Assembly: GCA_904395335.1 (NCBI GenBank)
Contig: CAJFNR010000026.1
Span: 1 to 40,205, forward strand
DNA length: 40,205 nt
Reading direction: 5' to 3'
Source: Candidatus Avimonas narfae
GTDB taxonomy: Bacteria > Bacillota > Clostridia > Oscillospirales > Acutalibacteraceae
In this document: positions 15,650 to 24,847 of the stretch, in pieces
How the letters are laid out: the number at the start of each line of letters is the position of its first letter
Numbering within the stretch: the stretch's first letter is position 1
Notes under the pieces: generated by a model
What the model was told of the DNA's origin: nothing
The model's database searches: none
Seen by the model: the letters and a program-made list of their open reading frames with translations, nothing else
Made by a program: the position numbers and the translations under genes

Positions 15650-16524
15650 CAGCGTGCCTCCCCCGGCCCGCCAAAACGGCGGGCCAGCTCCTCCTCCGCC
15701 TCCTGGCAGAGAGCCTCGATATCCTCTTGCCGAAAGGAGGCTCCGTACCAACAGGTATGGGCCTGTACTGCCTGCCACACCAGCATGGGCATGCCCCCCA
15801 GTGTCCTGGCCCCCTCCGCTTCCGCCAGCTGCAGCAGGCGGGTGCGGGCGGGATTGTAGATGGCATCGAACACCGCCGCCGTCCGGGAGAGCACCTCCCG
15901 GCCCACGGGGCACCCCTCCGGATGGGGCGTCATGCCCACCGGCGTGCCGTTGATCAGCAGATCGAAATCACCGGACAGCCCCCCCATGGAGACCAGCTCG
16001 AAGGAGGCGCCGGGCACCAGCCGTTCCACATCCTCCCGGAGCTGTAGGGCCCGAGGAGATAACGGATCCCGTACCGCATCCACCACCGCGCATCCCGCCA
16101 GAGCGGCCTCGCAGGCGAAAGTGCGGCTCACTCCGCCGCAGCCCAGCAGAGCCACCCTTCCAGCCAAGGGAATCCCCGCCGCAGCCAGCGACAGGCGGAA
16201 GCCGTCGGCATCGGTATTGTAGCCCGTGTACACCGGCCGTCCCTGGTTCCCGGTCACGGCGATGGTGTTCACGGAACGGTACAGTGCCGCCCGGCCTTCC
16301 AGCGTATCCAGGAAAGGGAGAACCTCCTGCTTATAGGGGATGGTCACGTTGAGCCCCGCCATCTGCTCCAGCAGGGCCGGCAGCTCCTCCTTCAGGCGGG
16401 AGGGCTCCAGATCCTGCAAGGTATAGCTCCCCTCCCGCCCCTGCAGCGCAAACAGGCGGCGGTGGATGAACGGCGACAAGCTGTGCCCCAGCGGGTGCCC
16501 GATCAGCCCATAATGTAACGGCAT
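15649..16524 (-). CDS. aroE: Shikimate dehydrogenase
   Basis: A 291-residue NADPH-dependent reductase of 3-dehydroshikimate. Signatures: YGLIGHPLGHSLSPFIH (substrate loop), NVTIPYK with the catalytic Lys, a Rossmann GCGGVSRTFACEAA (degenerate glycine-rich loop, with S for A), NGTPVGM and GGMPMLVWQA. ATG at 16524 after GGGAG is preferred over the TTG one codon upstream. It begins the aroE-aroK pair, 58 bp after the BtrH-like gene on the same strand. Confidence 0.94.
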   Translation of the reverse strand: MPLHYGLIGHPLGHSLSPFIHRRLFALQGREGSYTLQDLEPSRLKEELPALLEQMAGLNVTIPYKQEVLPFLDTLEGRAALYRSVNTIAVTGNQGRPVYTGYNTDADGFRLSLAAAGIPLAGRVALLGCGGVSRTFACEAALAGCAVVDAVRDPLSPRALQLREDVERLVPGASFELVSMGGLSGDFDLLINGTPVGMTPHPEGCPVGREVLSRTAAVFDAIYNPARTRLLQLAEAEGARTLGGMPMLVWQAVQAHTCWYGASFRQEDIEALCQEAEEELARRFGGPGEAR

Positions 16525-16582
16525 CAAAAACGCTCCCTTCCGCCGGTCTCTCCGGCATTTGTGCTTTTTCGTATAGATAAGC

Positions 16583-17644
16583 CTATTCCGATTCCCCGGC
16601 GAGGCAGCACAAGCCCTCTTGCAGCAGCTCCAGCACCCGATCCAGCCGGTCGGCGTATTCCCGCAGCGTGGCGGCCACGGCGGCGCGTTTCTTCCTATCG
16701 CCCATGGTCAGCCGCACCTGCTGCATATCCATGCCGCCGCCCAGCTCCTCTAGGCGAATCCACAGAAGGCTGCGGCCACCCGCAGGTGTTTCCGTGGGCA
16801 GCAGCTTCCCTATTTCTTCCCCCAGCCGCGAGAGCTCCGCCAGGGCGGGATCCTCCTGCGCCAGCCTTCGAAACAGGTAGACTGGCAAGCCGCCGCTGGT
16901 GGCCAGATTGCATACATATACGCCGTAATTCTCCCACAGGGGAAGGCTTTCGTCCTCAAAACGCCCGGCTTCGATATCGTCTGCCCAAGCCCGGTATGCC
17001 GCCGGTCCGAAGCATTTCCCTTCGCGTTCCGGCAGGGTCAGCCAATAAGGCATGCGGAGGATTGCCGCCCGGTAGAGCGCCGCTAAGGATACCTGCCTCT
17101 GTTTCTCCCCGATAAAAGCCAGCTCCAGGGGAGGCTCCTCCGGCATCACATAGTCGATGACCACCGTATCCCTCACCAGCAACTTCAGGATACGGCCGCT
17201 GTCCGCATACCCCACCACAAGGGCATGGGTGCCCACATCGGATTCCCAGCCGGGAACCGCTCTCAGATTGGTAACCGCCAGGACGGGGATCCCCCGGTCG
17301 ATGAACGCCGCCACCTTCTCACGGTACCGGGCCGGATCGGCGGCGATATCCCGGGATTCCGCGTATTCGAGGCCGTAGCCCAGAACATCGAACACATATG
17401 CCATATACGAGCGTCCCGCCAGATAGCCGGACACACAGTATTCGCGGCGGTCGGAGGGGAAACGGTCATATACCTGCGCTACCGTATCCCCCGTGAGGGC
17501 GGCAATGTCCCAGAAATCCAGGCTTTCCTCCTCCCCCATACATTCCAGAAGAAATTTCAGGCAGTCGGGCAGGACAAAATTGTGTCCCTGCATCCCATCG
17601 ATCAAAGGGCGAAGGGGGGGATAACTGCCCGCTTTCTTTTCCAT
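16583..17644 (-). CDS. BtrH N-terminal-like protein (cysteine-peptidase fold)
   Basis: About 353 residues with no membrane segment. The N-terminal part (GMQGHNFVLPDCLKFLLECMG) and the central IDRGIPVLAVTNLRAVPGW...GTHALVVGYADSGRILKLLVRD resemble the BtrH_N / C39-like domain (PF14399 type), known from butirosin synthesis where BtrH moves an acyl group from a carrier protein. The C-terminal third is helical. No function can be set. It faces away from acpP, which is a fitting partner if it is an acyltransferase. AGGAGG sits 3 nt before an in-frame TTG (17656) and 15 nt before the ATG used here, so the true start is uncertain. Confidence 0.6.
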   Translation of the reverse strand: MEKKAGSYPPLRPLIDGMQGHNFVLPDCLKFLLECMGEEESLDFWDIAALTGDTVAQVYDRFPSDRREYCVSGYLAGRSYMAYVFDVLGYGLEYAESRDIAADPARYREKVAAFIDRGIPVLAVTNLRAVPGWESDVGTHALVVGYADSGRILKLLVRDTVVIDYVMPEEPPLELAFIGEKQRQVSLAALYRAAILRMPYWLTLPEREGKCFGPAAYRAWADDIEAGRFEDESLPLWENYGVYVCNLATSGGLPVYLFRRLAQEDPALAELSRLGEEIGKLLPTETPAGGRSLLWIRLEELGGGMDMQQVRLTMGDRKKRAAVAATLREYADRLDRVLELLQEGLCCLAGESE

Positions 17645-17750
17645 ACGGCATTGCAATTTCCTCCTGTCATTCGGGGCCGGACAGCCCGCAAAATTTTATA
17701 TCTATTCCGATACATCCCAGCGGAGATAAAAAAATTGTTCCAAAAGGTGA

Positions 17751-17779
17751 TTGACAAACGGAACGAATGCTTATAATAT
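17751..17779 (+). promoter_or_regulatory. Promoter of acpP
   Basis: TTGACA (17751-17756) with TAATAT at 17 bp (17774-17779), or TATAAT at 15 bp (17772-17777). It lies in the 250-bp divergent region between the BtrH-like gene and acpP. Confidence 0.65.
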
Positions 17780-17900
17780 GTGGGATGGAATTGGCCCCTG
17801 GGCGTGTCTACTATAGCACAAAGACTTCTGCCTGTCCAACAGGAGCCGACGGAGGCGGCAGCGCCTCGCCAATAACGAATACTGTGGAAGGATGAGTTGG

Positions 17901-18128
17901 ATGGTACTGGAAAAGGTAAAGGCGATTCTCAGCAGCCAATTCGACGTGGAAGAGGACTCCATTACCCCTGAAACCAATATTGCGGACGATTTGAATGCGG
18001 ATTCCCTGGACGTAGTGGATCTTCTGATGTCTCTGGAGGACGAATTTGATGTGGAAATCCCCGACGAGCAGGCGGAGCATATCCGCACGGTGGGCGAGCT
18101 GGTTTCCTATATCGAAGAAAATATGTAA
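17901..18128 (+). CDS. acpP: Acyl carrier protein
   Basis: A 75-residue acidic protein of fatty acid synthesis type. The phosphopantetheine site is the Ser35 of DLNADSLDVVDLLM. All helices are present (MVLEKVKAILSSQF..., DEQAEHIRTVGELVSYIEE). The ATG at 17901 has GGAAGG 9 nt upstream; an earlier ATG at 17892 lies directly on that site. No fatty acid synthesis genes are nearby, so its setting between a BtrH-like gene and a RiPP island is notable, although an ordinary housekeeping ACP is the simplest reading. Confidence 0.95.
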   Translation: MVLEKVKAILSSQFDVEEDSITPETNIADDLNADSLDVVDLLMSLEDEFDVEIPDEQAEHIRTVGELVSYIEENM

Positions 18129-18144
18129 CATCGGCCTGTTTGAT

Positions 18145-18184
18145 AAAACCCCCGCCTTCCTGTAGGAAGGCGGGGGTTTTTATA
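18145..18184. terminator. Terminator shared by acpP and the RiPP operon
   Basis: A 16-bp perfect stem (18145-18160 with 18165-18180), 4-nt loop, with A and T runs on the two sides. It serves both convergent transcripts; the stop codon of the last RiPP gene overlaps its right end. Confidence 0.92.
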
Positions 18185-19193
18185 ACCGGGCCAAAAGCTC
18201 TTCCCAGGGAAATTCGATAATGGGAATAAGCATCTCCCTCTCCATCTCCAGCAGACGGTGAGCGACATCTGAAATGCGGGATAGCGTCTGTGGATCGTTA
18301 TATCCTCTCATGCCGCACTTCATACAATAATAAAGCAGCTCATCCGCCATCTGTATCATAAACTTCCGATCATCTGCGGTAAAGGGATATCCCGGAATCG
18401 CATAGCTCTCCAGAATCTTGTCAATCCGGAACATCATGATCCGTTTGTGTTCCCGAAACAAATGAGGAATCCTCAGATCTAAAATATCGGCAGGCCTTAA
18501 TCCTTCCAGGTAGCTTATCGCTTCCTCACAGGCCTGAACGCCAAACGACGTAATCTCTTCCTGCTTGTGATATTTCATGTTGTCTATTTCCAAATTCTGT
18601 GAATGAAGATAGGCAATCAGCTTTTTGCGGATCCGTAGGATATTATAGTCAACACTACATGCTGCGTTCACCTTGACAAATTGAAGATCGTCAAATTTTT
18701 CCGATTCCAGCGAACGGCAAAAGTCATGAACGGCTACAGCGGTATCCCCATATTTTAGATTTTTCCCCCTCACCTTGTATGTGAGAGCCTGAAAATATGG
18801 TTCGGATGTCGTATCATATCCGTAAATCAGAAGCCCCTCTGTATCCCTTCTTTTCTTATACAAAGGAGTACCCGGTATAAAATAGCAGTCTACCCAGGCA
18901 AAGCAGTACCATCCTTCCTCCAACATCCGCCGGATAAAGGATAAAATATTGGGTTGCTCCCTTACCATATCTGGCTTCATACAGCATACCGTCAGGCAAG
19001 GCCATTTGTCATAAAAAAACTCATGATAATCAAAAGGGCACTTATCCTGAGGTGAATAGGCTACCTGAATAAAGTTATTCAATATCCAGTCATTATAATA
19101 ACTGTTCAGCATCAAAAGGCTGAAAGGAAAGGCGTAATGCAGATAGGTATTAATCGGCGGGTCTTTAACAACCGGGAGGGTAAATTTCCCCAT
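18180..19193 (-). CDS. RiPP-cluster protein, BtrH/C39-like
   Basis: A 337-residue soluble protein without a known catalytic motif that I can name. The segment EEGWYCFAWVDCYFIPGTP followed by GLLIYGYDTTSEPYFQALTY resembles the BtrH_N/C39-like domain seen in peptide and aminoglycoside clusters, and parallels IDRGIPVLAVTNLR...ALVVGYAD in the gene at 16.6 kb. The C-terminal half is helical and rich in Lys/Glu. It is the last gene of the RiPP operon, 18 bp after the protease fusion, with AGAGGAGG before the ATG. A role in acyl or peptidyl transfer from the cluster's carrier-like protein is possible but speculative. Confidence 0.55.
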   Translation of the reverse strand: MGKFTLPVVKDPPINTYLHYAFPFSLLMLNSYYNDWILNNFIQVAYSPQDKCPFDYHEFFYDKWPCLTVCCMKPDMVREQPNILSFIRRMLEEGWYCFAWVDCYFIPGTPLYKKRRDTEGLLIYGYDTTSEPYFQALTYKVRGKNLKYGDTAVAVHDFCRSLESEKFDDLQFVKVNAACSVDYNILRIRKKLIAYLHSQNLEIDNMKYHKQEEITSFGVQACEEAISYLEGLRPADILDLRIPHLFREHKRIMMFRIDKILESYAIPGYPFTADDRKFMIQMADELLYYCMKCGMRGYNDPQTLSRISDVAHRLLEMEREMLIPIIEFPWEELLARL

Positions 19194-19211
19194 TCCGGAT
19201 TCCTCCTCTGG

Positions 19212-21011
19212 TTAATTTTCTGCAAAAAAATTGATGACGCTATCCGTCAATTCCCTTATATCTGACTCTTCTCCAAGAAGAAAAACGGACCGCGCATATT
19301 CCTCTTGCAATGTCTGCCTTAAAACATCCCGTTTTTCCAACGCAATTGGCCGTTTGCCGCCGTATGCTCCCAATGTTTCCGATTTCAACTCCATAGGGAA
19401 AAGGCACAGCGCGATTACCTTTCCCTCCGTGGCAGATTCAATAAACTGGATGGTCCGCCGGATATAATCCCTATCGTCAAATGGATTAACACACAGAACG
19501 ACTGCATCGGGCAGCGTTCCCATCAGCAACTCATACTGGGGGAGAGCATAATATGCAATGTTCCCGGTGTCATAGGAAAGGGTTCCGGATTGCGACCCCA
19601 CCAATATCAGGTCGTTTTCCTTTTCGCTTATGCGATTCATACAATCGTTCAGATAGCGGACCGCATCAAACCCCTGAATATAGACCGAAGAATGGTACCC
19701 CATGGGGTACACCTCATCCATGCCGAACAGGAGAGAACTGGGTTCGGTTCCCAGCTGTCCTACGCGATAACCCCGATACATCAGTTCTTTTCGCAGATAA
19801 AGCTGAAGCGTAAATTTCCCCTGGCGGGAGCTTGTCCCGAAAATCCCCAGGACAGGCTTCGGGCAACGGTATAGCTTCCCAAATCGATTCCCTGGCATAT
19901 GCTCCTTCCTAACGACAGGACAGTATACTTTATCCATCGGCAAACCGGTCTCCACAATTCGCAGATCATCAAAGGCAACTACTTTTTTCCCTCGTAAGAG
20001 AGCTTCTCGGGCAAGATCCATTGCTAAATCCGGTTGCTTTACCAATTGCGCCAGCTGACCCATATGACCAAGGATAATTGTGTCAAAATCCTCCCAATCC
20101 ACCCGTTCTATGTTTTCAATGATGATGTCCGGAATTCGTGTATCCTTCATCAAATGACGGACAGAAGCTCCGATCGTCGCCGTGTACTTTACATCGTATA
20201 TCTTGGCTATCCGGAAGGACAACATGTCGTGAAACCGGAGAAGACTGTGCATCTCCTTTCCAAAGGGGAACAGCGCCGCCCGAGAAATAGAGAAAAGCGG
20301 TGGTGGCTCCCGCTGCGGCAAGGTCTCTCTCCGGATGACAGCATCCCTTTTAAATTGTTCCAACACCTCCGCTTTTGTCCGGGCCCCCTCTGCCATATAG
20401 GCAGCCGCTTGAACAGTAGCGTGAGCACAGGCAAAGCTGTTTCCTCCCATTAACAGATAGTCAGGGGATGTCCATGCCAATCGCTGTATGGATCCTTTCC
20501 CCGCCAGATTGACAATCGAATCTTCCTGATATTCAAACTCCTCCGGTCGCCGGCAGAGTATGCCCGATGTCACTCCGATTACATTGGAAAAAGCCGCAGG
20601 ATAAGAAATCGCCTCTCCGTTATCAAAAGCGGAAAGAATAACCGTACCCCTGTGCTCCAAACGGCGGCAGGCGTTATACAGATCCGATCGCTTTCCACAC
20701 AGACTGAGCCCTAAACTCAAATTGATCACATCAGCCGGGACCTTATCCGCTAAGTAATACAATAATCGGCAAAGCGTTTCTTCCTCAATTCCATTCTCAA
20801 TGCCAGGGATCTGAATATTAAGGATATCGGCATACGGCAGCGCTTTACGGATAATGCCATAAACTGCAGTGCCATGTCCATAATCATCGGTCAATCCCTT
20901 TTCAACGCAGCCATCTTCTCGGTACCGGAACCCCACAATAGTATCCTCACAAAACTTTGGATGGTCAGTTCGAACGCCACTATCAACAATTACAATTTTT
21001 ATTTTTTTCAT
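19212..21011 (-). CDS. Subtilase fused to a P-loop-like peptide-maturation domain
   Basis: A 599-residue cytoplasmic protein (no signal peptide). Residues 1-230 are an S8 subtilase: Asp10 in IVIVDSGVRTDHP, His46 in DYGHGTAVYG, oxyanion Asn131, Ser192 in GGNSFACAHATV. Residues 260-599 form a second domain with GTSSRQGKFT (392-401), a G-T-x4-G-K-x-T P-loop pattern like DUF1611/dethiobiotin-synthetase proteins. I believe it resembles the peptide-maturation family TIGR04066, from memory. It would cut the leader from the precursor inside the cell, since the exporters lack a C39 peptidase domain. A weak ribosome binding site precedes the ATG. Confidence 0.8.
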   Translation of the reverse strand: MKKIKIVIVDSGVRTDHPKFCEDTIVGFRYREDGCVEKGLTDDYGHGTAVYGIIRKALPYADILNIQIPGIENGIEEETLCRLLYYLADKVPADVINLSLGLSLCGKRSDLYNACRRLEHRGTVILSAFDNGEAISYPAAFSNVIGVTSGILCRRPEEFEYQEDSIVNLAGKGSIQRLAWTSPDYLLMGGNSFACAHATVQAAAYMAEGARTKAEVLEQFKRDAVIRRETLPQREPPPLFSISRAALFPFGKEMHSLLRFHDMLSFRIAKIYDVKYTATIGASVRHLMKDTRIPDIIIENIERVDWEDFDTIILGHMGQLAQLVKQPDLAMDLAREALLRGKKVVAFDDLRIVETGLPMDKVYCPVVRKEHMPGNRFGKLYRCPKPVLGIFGTSSRQGKFTLQLYLRKELMYRGYRVGQLGTEPSSLLFGMDEVYPMGYHSSVYIQGFDAVRYLNDCMNRISEKENDLILVGSQSGTLSYDTGNIAYYALPQYELLMGTLPDAVVLCVNPFDDRDYIRRTIQFIESATEGKVIALCLFPMELKSETLGAYGGKRPIALEKRDVLRQTLQEEYARSVFLLGEESDIRELTDSVINFFAEN

Positions 21012-21031
21012 GAAAGTGCTTGCCTACTTCC

Positions 21032-22807
21032 CTATACATAATATTGTGCTTGCATACGGAACAGCGCCGCATAGATTCCCTGATCAATCTTCATCAGCTC
21101 CTCATGATTCCCATACTCCGCCAGACGCCCCTCGCTAAACACCGCAATCTTGTCGGTAAAACGCGTGGAGGACAGCCGATGAGAAATATAAACCGCACAT
21201 TTTCCCCTGACGAATTCGTGGAATCGGTGATAAACCTCATATTCCGCCAAAGGATCCAAAGCGGAAGTGGGCTCATCCAGCACCATGATCGGTGCGTTTT
21301 TATACAGGGCCCTGGCCAAGGCCAGCTTTTGCGCCTCTCCTCCGGAAAACTCGATGCCGTTTTCGTCAAATTCTTTGGATAGGTTGGTCTCGAGCCCCTG
21401 CGGCAGAGAAGCTAGCTTTTCCGTCAGACCGCTTTTTTCAACACAGGCCTCGACAGTATTACCGTTTTCACTGCCCTGCAGGGTGATGTTTTCCCTCATG
21501 GAAAATGCAAACAGCTGAAAGTCTTGGAATACCACACCGAGATAACGAAGATATTCCGAATAGGGAATACGGGCGATATTTATCCCGTTGAGAAGGATCT
21601 CCCCCTCCGTCGGCTGGTACAAACGGCAAAGAAGCTTGACAAACGTGGTCTTTCCCGCACCATTCATCCCCACGATCGACAGGGATTCTCCCTCCCGTAG
21701 CGTCAGAGAAACATCTTTGAGTATCAGGCGTTCGGTATGCGGATAGGCAAACGATACGCGTCGAAACTCCAGCACCAGCGGAGAAGACAACGCAGGCAGT
21801 TTCCCGCCCGGAGGAAGCAACGATTGTTCGGAATTCCCCGACTGTTCCAGGCAGTAGCGGAATTCCTTAGCAAACAGCCCGTATTGCAGAAGTGCGGATA
21901 TAGCTGAAACAATCGACCGAACATTGGTAGAGAAAGTGTTGATCGAAGTCATGTACATGGAAAAATCACCGATAGGCATGCCGGTGAACACCACGCGGTA
22001 TGCCAACAGGAGGTACACGACACTCTCCTGCAAAATGACAGTCAGTTCCGCAAAAGCATTGTTTTTCTGCAGTTCGGTATTGTGGCGCGTGGACGCCTGG
22101 ATATAGGTTTCGCTATGGTGGTTGACCTTCTCATACAACCACTCCTCCAGTTTATTCAGGCGCACCTCCTTTCCATAGGCGGTGTTTTTCATGACTTGGA
22201 AGAAATATCCCACCTTTCGCATGATGGGTTCATAACGCGGCCTCCATTTATCCCAGAGTTTACGATTCTTCCAATCCGCCAGCAGGCGTACCGCAACCAC
22301 CGCCAGCACCAATAAAAAGATCAGCGGCTGGACCGTAACAATAATGGAAACAAGACCGATCACAGTCAGCAGGGAGGTAACCAGCGAAGCCAGGCTGTCC
22401 AGAATCTCTGAAAATTTTGCCTCCTCTTTCGCCAGAGAAATAAAGTCACGGACGCGCGGCTCCTCCACAAGTGCAAACGGCATTTCCATAATGGCCTCGC
22501 CCAGCCGATTTCTCATCCTGCGCAGCGTGGTTTCCGTCAGTGTGGCAGACCAAGCTCCCAGTGCACCGGAAATCAGCTCCGCCGCCAGCGTTGCTGCCGC
22601 CATGCTGAGCACATACCACAAAATGCGGCGCATATCCTGATCCATCGTGATCTCATTCAAAATAAGCCTCAAAAAAACAATGGGGATAAAAGGCTGTGCC
22701 GCGTTAACCAGCACCAGGGGAATCCGGGCGGCAAGCAGGGTGGGATTTAAACGGACGGCCGTTTGAACTATAAAGAGGCAGTTGGAAAGCAAGCCGGTCT
22801 TTTTCAT
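21032..22807 (-). CDS. ABC exporter, permease-ATPase (second of a pair)
   Basis: A 591-residue half-transporter: six membrane helices (1-320) and a nucleotide-binding domain with Walker A GMNGAGKTTFVKLLC, signature EFSGGEAQKLALARAL, Walker B IMVLDEPTSALDP and switch YISHRLSS. No N-terminal C39 peptidase domain. It overlaps the previous exporter gene by 4 nt (ATGA) and has AAGGAGG upstream. It probably forms a heterodimer with its neighbour to export the mature peptide. Confidence 0.9.
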   Translation of the reverse strand: MKKTGLLSNCLFIVQTAVRLNPTLLAARIPLVLVNAAQPFIPIVFLRLILNEITMDQDMRRILWYVLSMAAATLAAELISGALGAWSATLTETTLRRMRNRLGEAIMEMPFALVEEPRVRDFISLAKEEAKFSEILDSLASLVTSLLTVIGLVSIIVTVQPLIFLLVLAVVAVRLLADWKNRKLWDKWRPRYEPIMRKVGYFFQVMKNTAYGKEVRLNKLEEWLYEKVNHHSETYIQASTRHNTELQKNNAFAELTVILQESVVYLLLAYRVVFTGMPIGDFSMYMTSINTFSTNVRSIVSAISALLQYGLFAKEFRYCLEQSGNSEQSLLPPGGKLPALSSPLVLEFRRVSFAYPHTERLILKDVSLTLREGESLSIVGMNGAGKTTFVKLLCRLYQPTEGEILLNGINIARIPYSEYLRYLGVVFQDFQLFAFSMRENITLQGSENGNTVEACVEKSGLTEKLASLPQGLETNLSKEFDENGIEFSGGEAQKLALARALYKNAPIMVLDEPTSALDPLAEYEVYHRFHEFVRGKCAVYISHRLSSTRFTDKIAVFSEGRLAEYGNHEELMKIDQGIYAALFRMQAQYYV

Positions 22808-24594
22808 ACGGATGCCTCCTTGTTCTTATAATATTCCGCCTGCTTGGAAAACATTTCGTTGTACAGTCCCCCGGACGCCATCAGCTGGTCATGGGTACCG
22901 TATTCTATAATCCGGCCGTCAGCGAAAACAGCGATCCGGTCACAAAAGCGGGTGGAGGCCAGTCGGTGCGATATAAAAATCGCCGTTTTTCCCTGCATGA
23001 TCTCATGAAATCTCATGTACACCTCGTTTTCCGACAGCGGGTCCAACGCGGCTGTTGGCTCATCCAGGATAACCACCGGCGCATCTTTATAATAAGCTCG
23101 CGCCGTTACCAACTTTTGCCCCTCCCCTCCGGAAAACTCAACACCGTCCTCTTCAAATTCTTTGTTTACCGCCGTATCCACTCCGTGCGGCAGGGTACTC
23201 AGCTTGTCTTCAAGGCCTCCTTTTCGTAGGGCGTCCAGCACCTTTTCCGGATCCTTTTTCCCGCTGAGTACAACATTTTCGGCAACGGAGAATGAAAACA
23301 ACTGGAAATCCTGAAACACCACAGAAAGCAAACGAGTATAATCCTCGTGCCGGATGGTGGAAATATCTGTACCGTTGTACAGAATCACCCCCTCCGTGGG
23401 CTCATACAGCCGGCACAACAGCTTAATCAACGTGGTTTTCCCTGCACCGTTCATTCCTACGATGGATAATTTTTCACCAGTCCCAATGGTCAAACAAATA
23501 TCGCTGAGCACCAGTTTTTCCGTATGCGGATAGCGAAAGCTGACATGGCGGAATTCAAATTCGTGTCGGCTCTCCTTTTCCGGAAGGCGGATCACTCCTT
23601 TATCTAAGTGCGCAGGCCGCGCCAATGCTGTATAGCTCTGATAGTCCGCTGCATACTTGGACAGATAGAGTAAATGGCTTAGGCGGGCAAAAAGATCCAC
23701 AAAGGACCCCGAAAAATTGAATATAGCGCCCAGATACACACTGAAATCGCCGATACTGATCGCTCCCCGGACTGCCTGCAGCGCCGCATAGCCATACATG
23801 ACAACCGTCTGACAAAACCCTATCAGGGAGGCGACGGCACTGTAAAGCCATTGACGTCTCTGAAAACCGGCGTAGGATCCGGCATATTGGGACAAAACCT
23901 CCTCAAATTTTCCGGACAGCCAACGTGAAACCCGATTGATCCGTACCTCCTTGGCGAAGCGGAAATCAATCATGGTATGGAAAAGGTAGTCGAATTTCCG
24001 TGTATTAGAAGCAATATTTTTCTGAAACTCGTACTGATTTTTTTCTCGCCGCAGGCTTAAAACATAATTGGCTGCCACCACAGCCGCCACCAAAAGCAAG
24101 ACCAGCGGATGAAGTGAAAAGATCAGATACGAATAACCCAAAAGTCGAAAAAGGCTGGTGAGCAATCCCCGCAGATCCTCATAGATCAAGGCATTGGGAC
24201 GCACGTTTTGAGACACCTTTTGTTGGGCATCCCGAATGCTTCCGTCCTCCAGCTTTTCATAATCCATAGAGAGAAAAAAGCGGGAATAGTGGATCCCTGT
24301 CAGCATATCCGCCCGGTTGACAGACATGTTGATAAAAACGGAAAACAGCAGCCTGACCGCCCGAATGAGCGCCGTCACTCCGATCAAAAGAAGAATATAG
24401 TGCAAAACGATATCCCATCGTTTCAGCCCTGTCAGTTCGTCGATAATAAATTTCGGCAGGATCAGCAGAACAAAGGGTTCCACCGTATCTAGCACGATAC
24501 TGATGGCGCTGGCGGCGAACAATCGCTTGCTGATCCCCCACGAATAGCGCAACAGGAAGACCAAATGGGAAAGCGTCTTCTTTACTTTTAACAA
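22804..24594 (-). CDS. ABC exporter, permease-ATPase (first of a pair)
   Basis: About 596 residues: an N-terminal six-helix domain (from LSHLVFLLRYSWGI) and an ATPase domain with Walker A GMNGAGKTTLIKLLC, signature EFSGGEGQKLVTARAYY and Walker B VVILDEPTAALDP. It is clearly related to the next gene. A longer frame begins at 24678 but runs back through the terminator behind the precursor gene; the TTG at 24594, 9 nt after GAGGAGG, is the better start. Partner of the downstream exporter in peptide export. Confidence 0.88.
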   Translation of the reverse strand: MLKVKKTLSHLVFLLRYSWGISKRLFAASAISIVLDTVEPFVLLILPKFIIDELTGLKRWDIVLHYILLLIGVTALIRAVRLLFSVFINMSVNRADMLTGIHYSRFFLSMDYEKLEDGSIRDAQQKVSQNVRPNALIYEDLRGLLTSLFRLLGYSYLIFSLHPLVLLLVAAVVAANYVLSLRREKNQYEFQKNIASNTRKFDYLFHTMIDFRFAKEVRINRVSRWLSGKFEEVLSQYAGSYAGFQRRQWLYSAVASLIGFCQTVVMYGYAALQAVRGAISIGDFSVYLGAIFNFSGSFVDLFARLSHLLYLSKYAADYQSYTALARPAHLDKGVIRLPEKESRHEFEFRHVSFRYPHTEKLVLSDICLTIGTGEKLSIVGMNGAGKTTLIKLLCRLYEPTEGVILYNGTDISTIRHEDYTRLLSVVFQDFQLFSFSVAENVVLSGKKDPEKVLDALRKGGLEDKLSTLPHGVDTAVNKEFEEDGVEFSGGEGQKLVTARAYYKDAPVVILDEPTAALDPLSENEVYMRFHEIMQGKTAIFISHRLASTRFCDRIAVFADGRIIEYGTHDQLMASGGLYNEMFSKQAEYYKNKEASV

Positions 24595-24623
24595 AACGAA
24601 GCCCCTCCTCAACAGATAAAGCG

Positions 24624-24673
24624 AAAAAAGGGACGGCCCGCAACAGGATGCTCTACTCGAAACCGTCCCTTTT
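24624..24673 (-). terminator. Terminator between precursor peptide and exporter genes
   Basis: On the minus strand an 11-bp stem (aaaagggacgg / ccgtccctttt) closes a 26-nt loop and ends in a T run (24624-24629). It would make the precursor mRNA more abundant than that of the exporters, which need readthrough. Confidence 0.85.
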
Positions 24674-24717
24674 CTCACCGTTCTTTCCTGTTCTCTTCCG
24701 TATTCAGGAAATTTTGA

Positions 24718-24816
24718 CTAGCAACCCCAGCACTGTTTATTAGTGCCGCCCTCATTGGCATACAGGGAGACCATACGAACCTTCTTTTCCGAGGTCTTCT
24801 TCACCAGCTTTTTCAT
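24718..24816 (-). CDS. RiPP precursor peptide
   Basis: A 32-residue reading frame with a very strong ribosome binding site (GGGGAGGTG, 5 nt before ATG). It opens MKKLVKKTSEKK, a basic leader of the sort found in clostridial radical-SAM peptides (CLI_3235/Clo7bot-like, from memory), passes through VRMVSLYANEGG, and ends TNKQCWGC. The only cysteines are the two in the terminal CWGC, the probable site of radical SAM chemistry. It lies between the carrier-like protein and the exporters, with a hairpin before and a terminator behind, as is typical of a precursor. It is absent from normal gene calls because of its length. Confidence 0.85.
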   Translation of the reverse strand: MKKLVKKTSEKKVRMVSLYANEGGTNKQCWGC

Positions 24817-24847
24817 ATTTTCACCTCCCCAAAACTCAAATGATATG

